A stretch of DNA of 44,548 nucleotides from the NCBI GenBank assembly GCA_016933045.1, contig JAFGBR010000079.1, positions 1 to 44,548 of the forward strand, read 5' to 3'. Position 1 is the stretch's first letter. Each line of letters opens with the position of its first letter. Source of the stretch: Marinilabiliaceae bacterium (lineage in GTDB: Bacteria; Bacteroidota; Bacteroidia; Bacteroidales; Marinilabiliaceae). Made by a program: the position numbers and the translations under genes. This document shows, piece after piece, positions 44,159-44,548 of this stretch. The notes beneath the pieces were generated by a model. That model saw only the letters and a list, made by a program, of their open reading frames with translations, was not told the DNA's origin and did no database searches.

Positions 44159-44548
44159 AACTTATAACGCAATTTGTGTAATGCAATTTAGGTAATTTTA
44201 CTTCATTTTAAAATATATTCAATTATTATTTATCAATTAATTGTTAATGGTTAATTTATTAATTTGCTGGTGCCAGTTTGCAATTATCATTAATTAATAA
44301 TTACAATCACCTCCTTAATTACCACAAGTTGACTTATTCCCCCAACTAAACACCTAAACACCTCAACAATTAAACTCCTCAAAAACTAAAACTTACAACA
44401 ACAATTAACCATAATGCAAATCAGCCTTTCCACCTTTAGGGGGAAACGGGAAAGGGGGTTAACAAACACACATTGCCCCCCTTCCCTAGCCCTTCCCCTA
44501 AATGGGCAGGGAACAAGAGGTATGAACAGTTAAGTGGTTTATTATTAC
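44159..44548. repeat. Dispersed repeat cluster (units 2, 1, 3) to the window edge
   Basis: This 390-base non-coding region contains unit 2 (44267-44300, TTTGCTGGTGCCAGTTTGCA), unit 1 (44326-44456, almost identical to positions 1-135) and unit 3 (44476-44548, ending in GTTAAGTGGTTTATTATTAC as at 40383). It runs off the right edge, so more units may follow. The order (2-1-3) differs from 40318-40539 (3-2-1), consistent with a larger tandem arrangement. Confidence 0.8.

Noticed and set aside
42845-44548. Mobile element carrying the AAA ATPase
   Set aside because: Repeats flank the gene but there is no transposase, no terminal inverted repeat pair and no target-site duplication that I can define.

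Overview
The window comes from an AT-rich member of the Bacteroidota. This rests on a type IX secretion (T9SS) C-terminal sorting domain, a Reg_prop/Y_Y_Y sensor kinase, glycosidase-rich operons, TAnnTTTG-type promoter elements and weak Shine-Dalgarno sites. The gene content resembles anaerobic Marinilabiliales-like bacteria, but that placement is inference.

Layout. (i) 1-3255: a type II-like CRISPR adaptation module (cas1, cas2) and a 24-repeat array, with no effector gene before the left edge. (ii) 3324-5427: a lipoprotein of unknown function and the ribosome-assembly GTPase RsgA. (iii) 5499-11411 (minus): a large T9SS-exported CotH/lamin-tail protein and a methyl-accepting chemotaxis protein. 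(iv) 11712-34248: a carbohydrate locus. A lipoprotein glycosidase on the minus strand diverges from a collinear run of 14 plus-strand genes, possibly one operon of about 19.4 kb. The intergenic region has two sites resembling LacI/GalR operators, two candidate promoters, and a terminator-like hairpin in the minus-strand leader. (v) 34243-41145 (minus): SGNH protein, MBOAT O-acyltransferase, Reg_prop histidine kinase, and a YfiR-like protein. (vi) 41610-44548: a radical SAM protein and an AAA ATPase, among dispersed hairpin repeats that also occur at position 1.

The most interesting part is the plus-strand run in (iv). It interleaves L-rhamnoside genes (acetylesterase, L-rhamnose mutarotase, RhaT-type transporter, GH78 and GH106 alpha-L-rhamnosidases) with an apparently complete corrinoid methyl-transfer system: two URO-D/MtaA-type methyltransferases, a stand-alone corrinoid protein, a MetH-type homocysteine methyltransferase, a CobW GTPase and a MetH-activation-like protein. 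My hypothesis is an oxygen-independent route that removes methyl ethers from a rhamnose-containing glycan or glycoside, for example O-methyl-L-rhamnose or a methoxylated aglycone, and passes the methyl group through cobalamin to homocysteine. Each family assignment is well supported; the joint function is inference.

Not seen in the window: SusC/SusD, rhaA/rhaB/rhaD, a LacI-family regulator gene, a cobalamin riboswitch, rRNA or tRNA genes, or insertion sequences. I could not run database searches, so family names come from motifs and overall sequence character.
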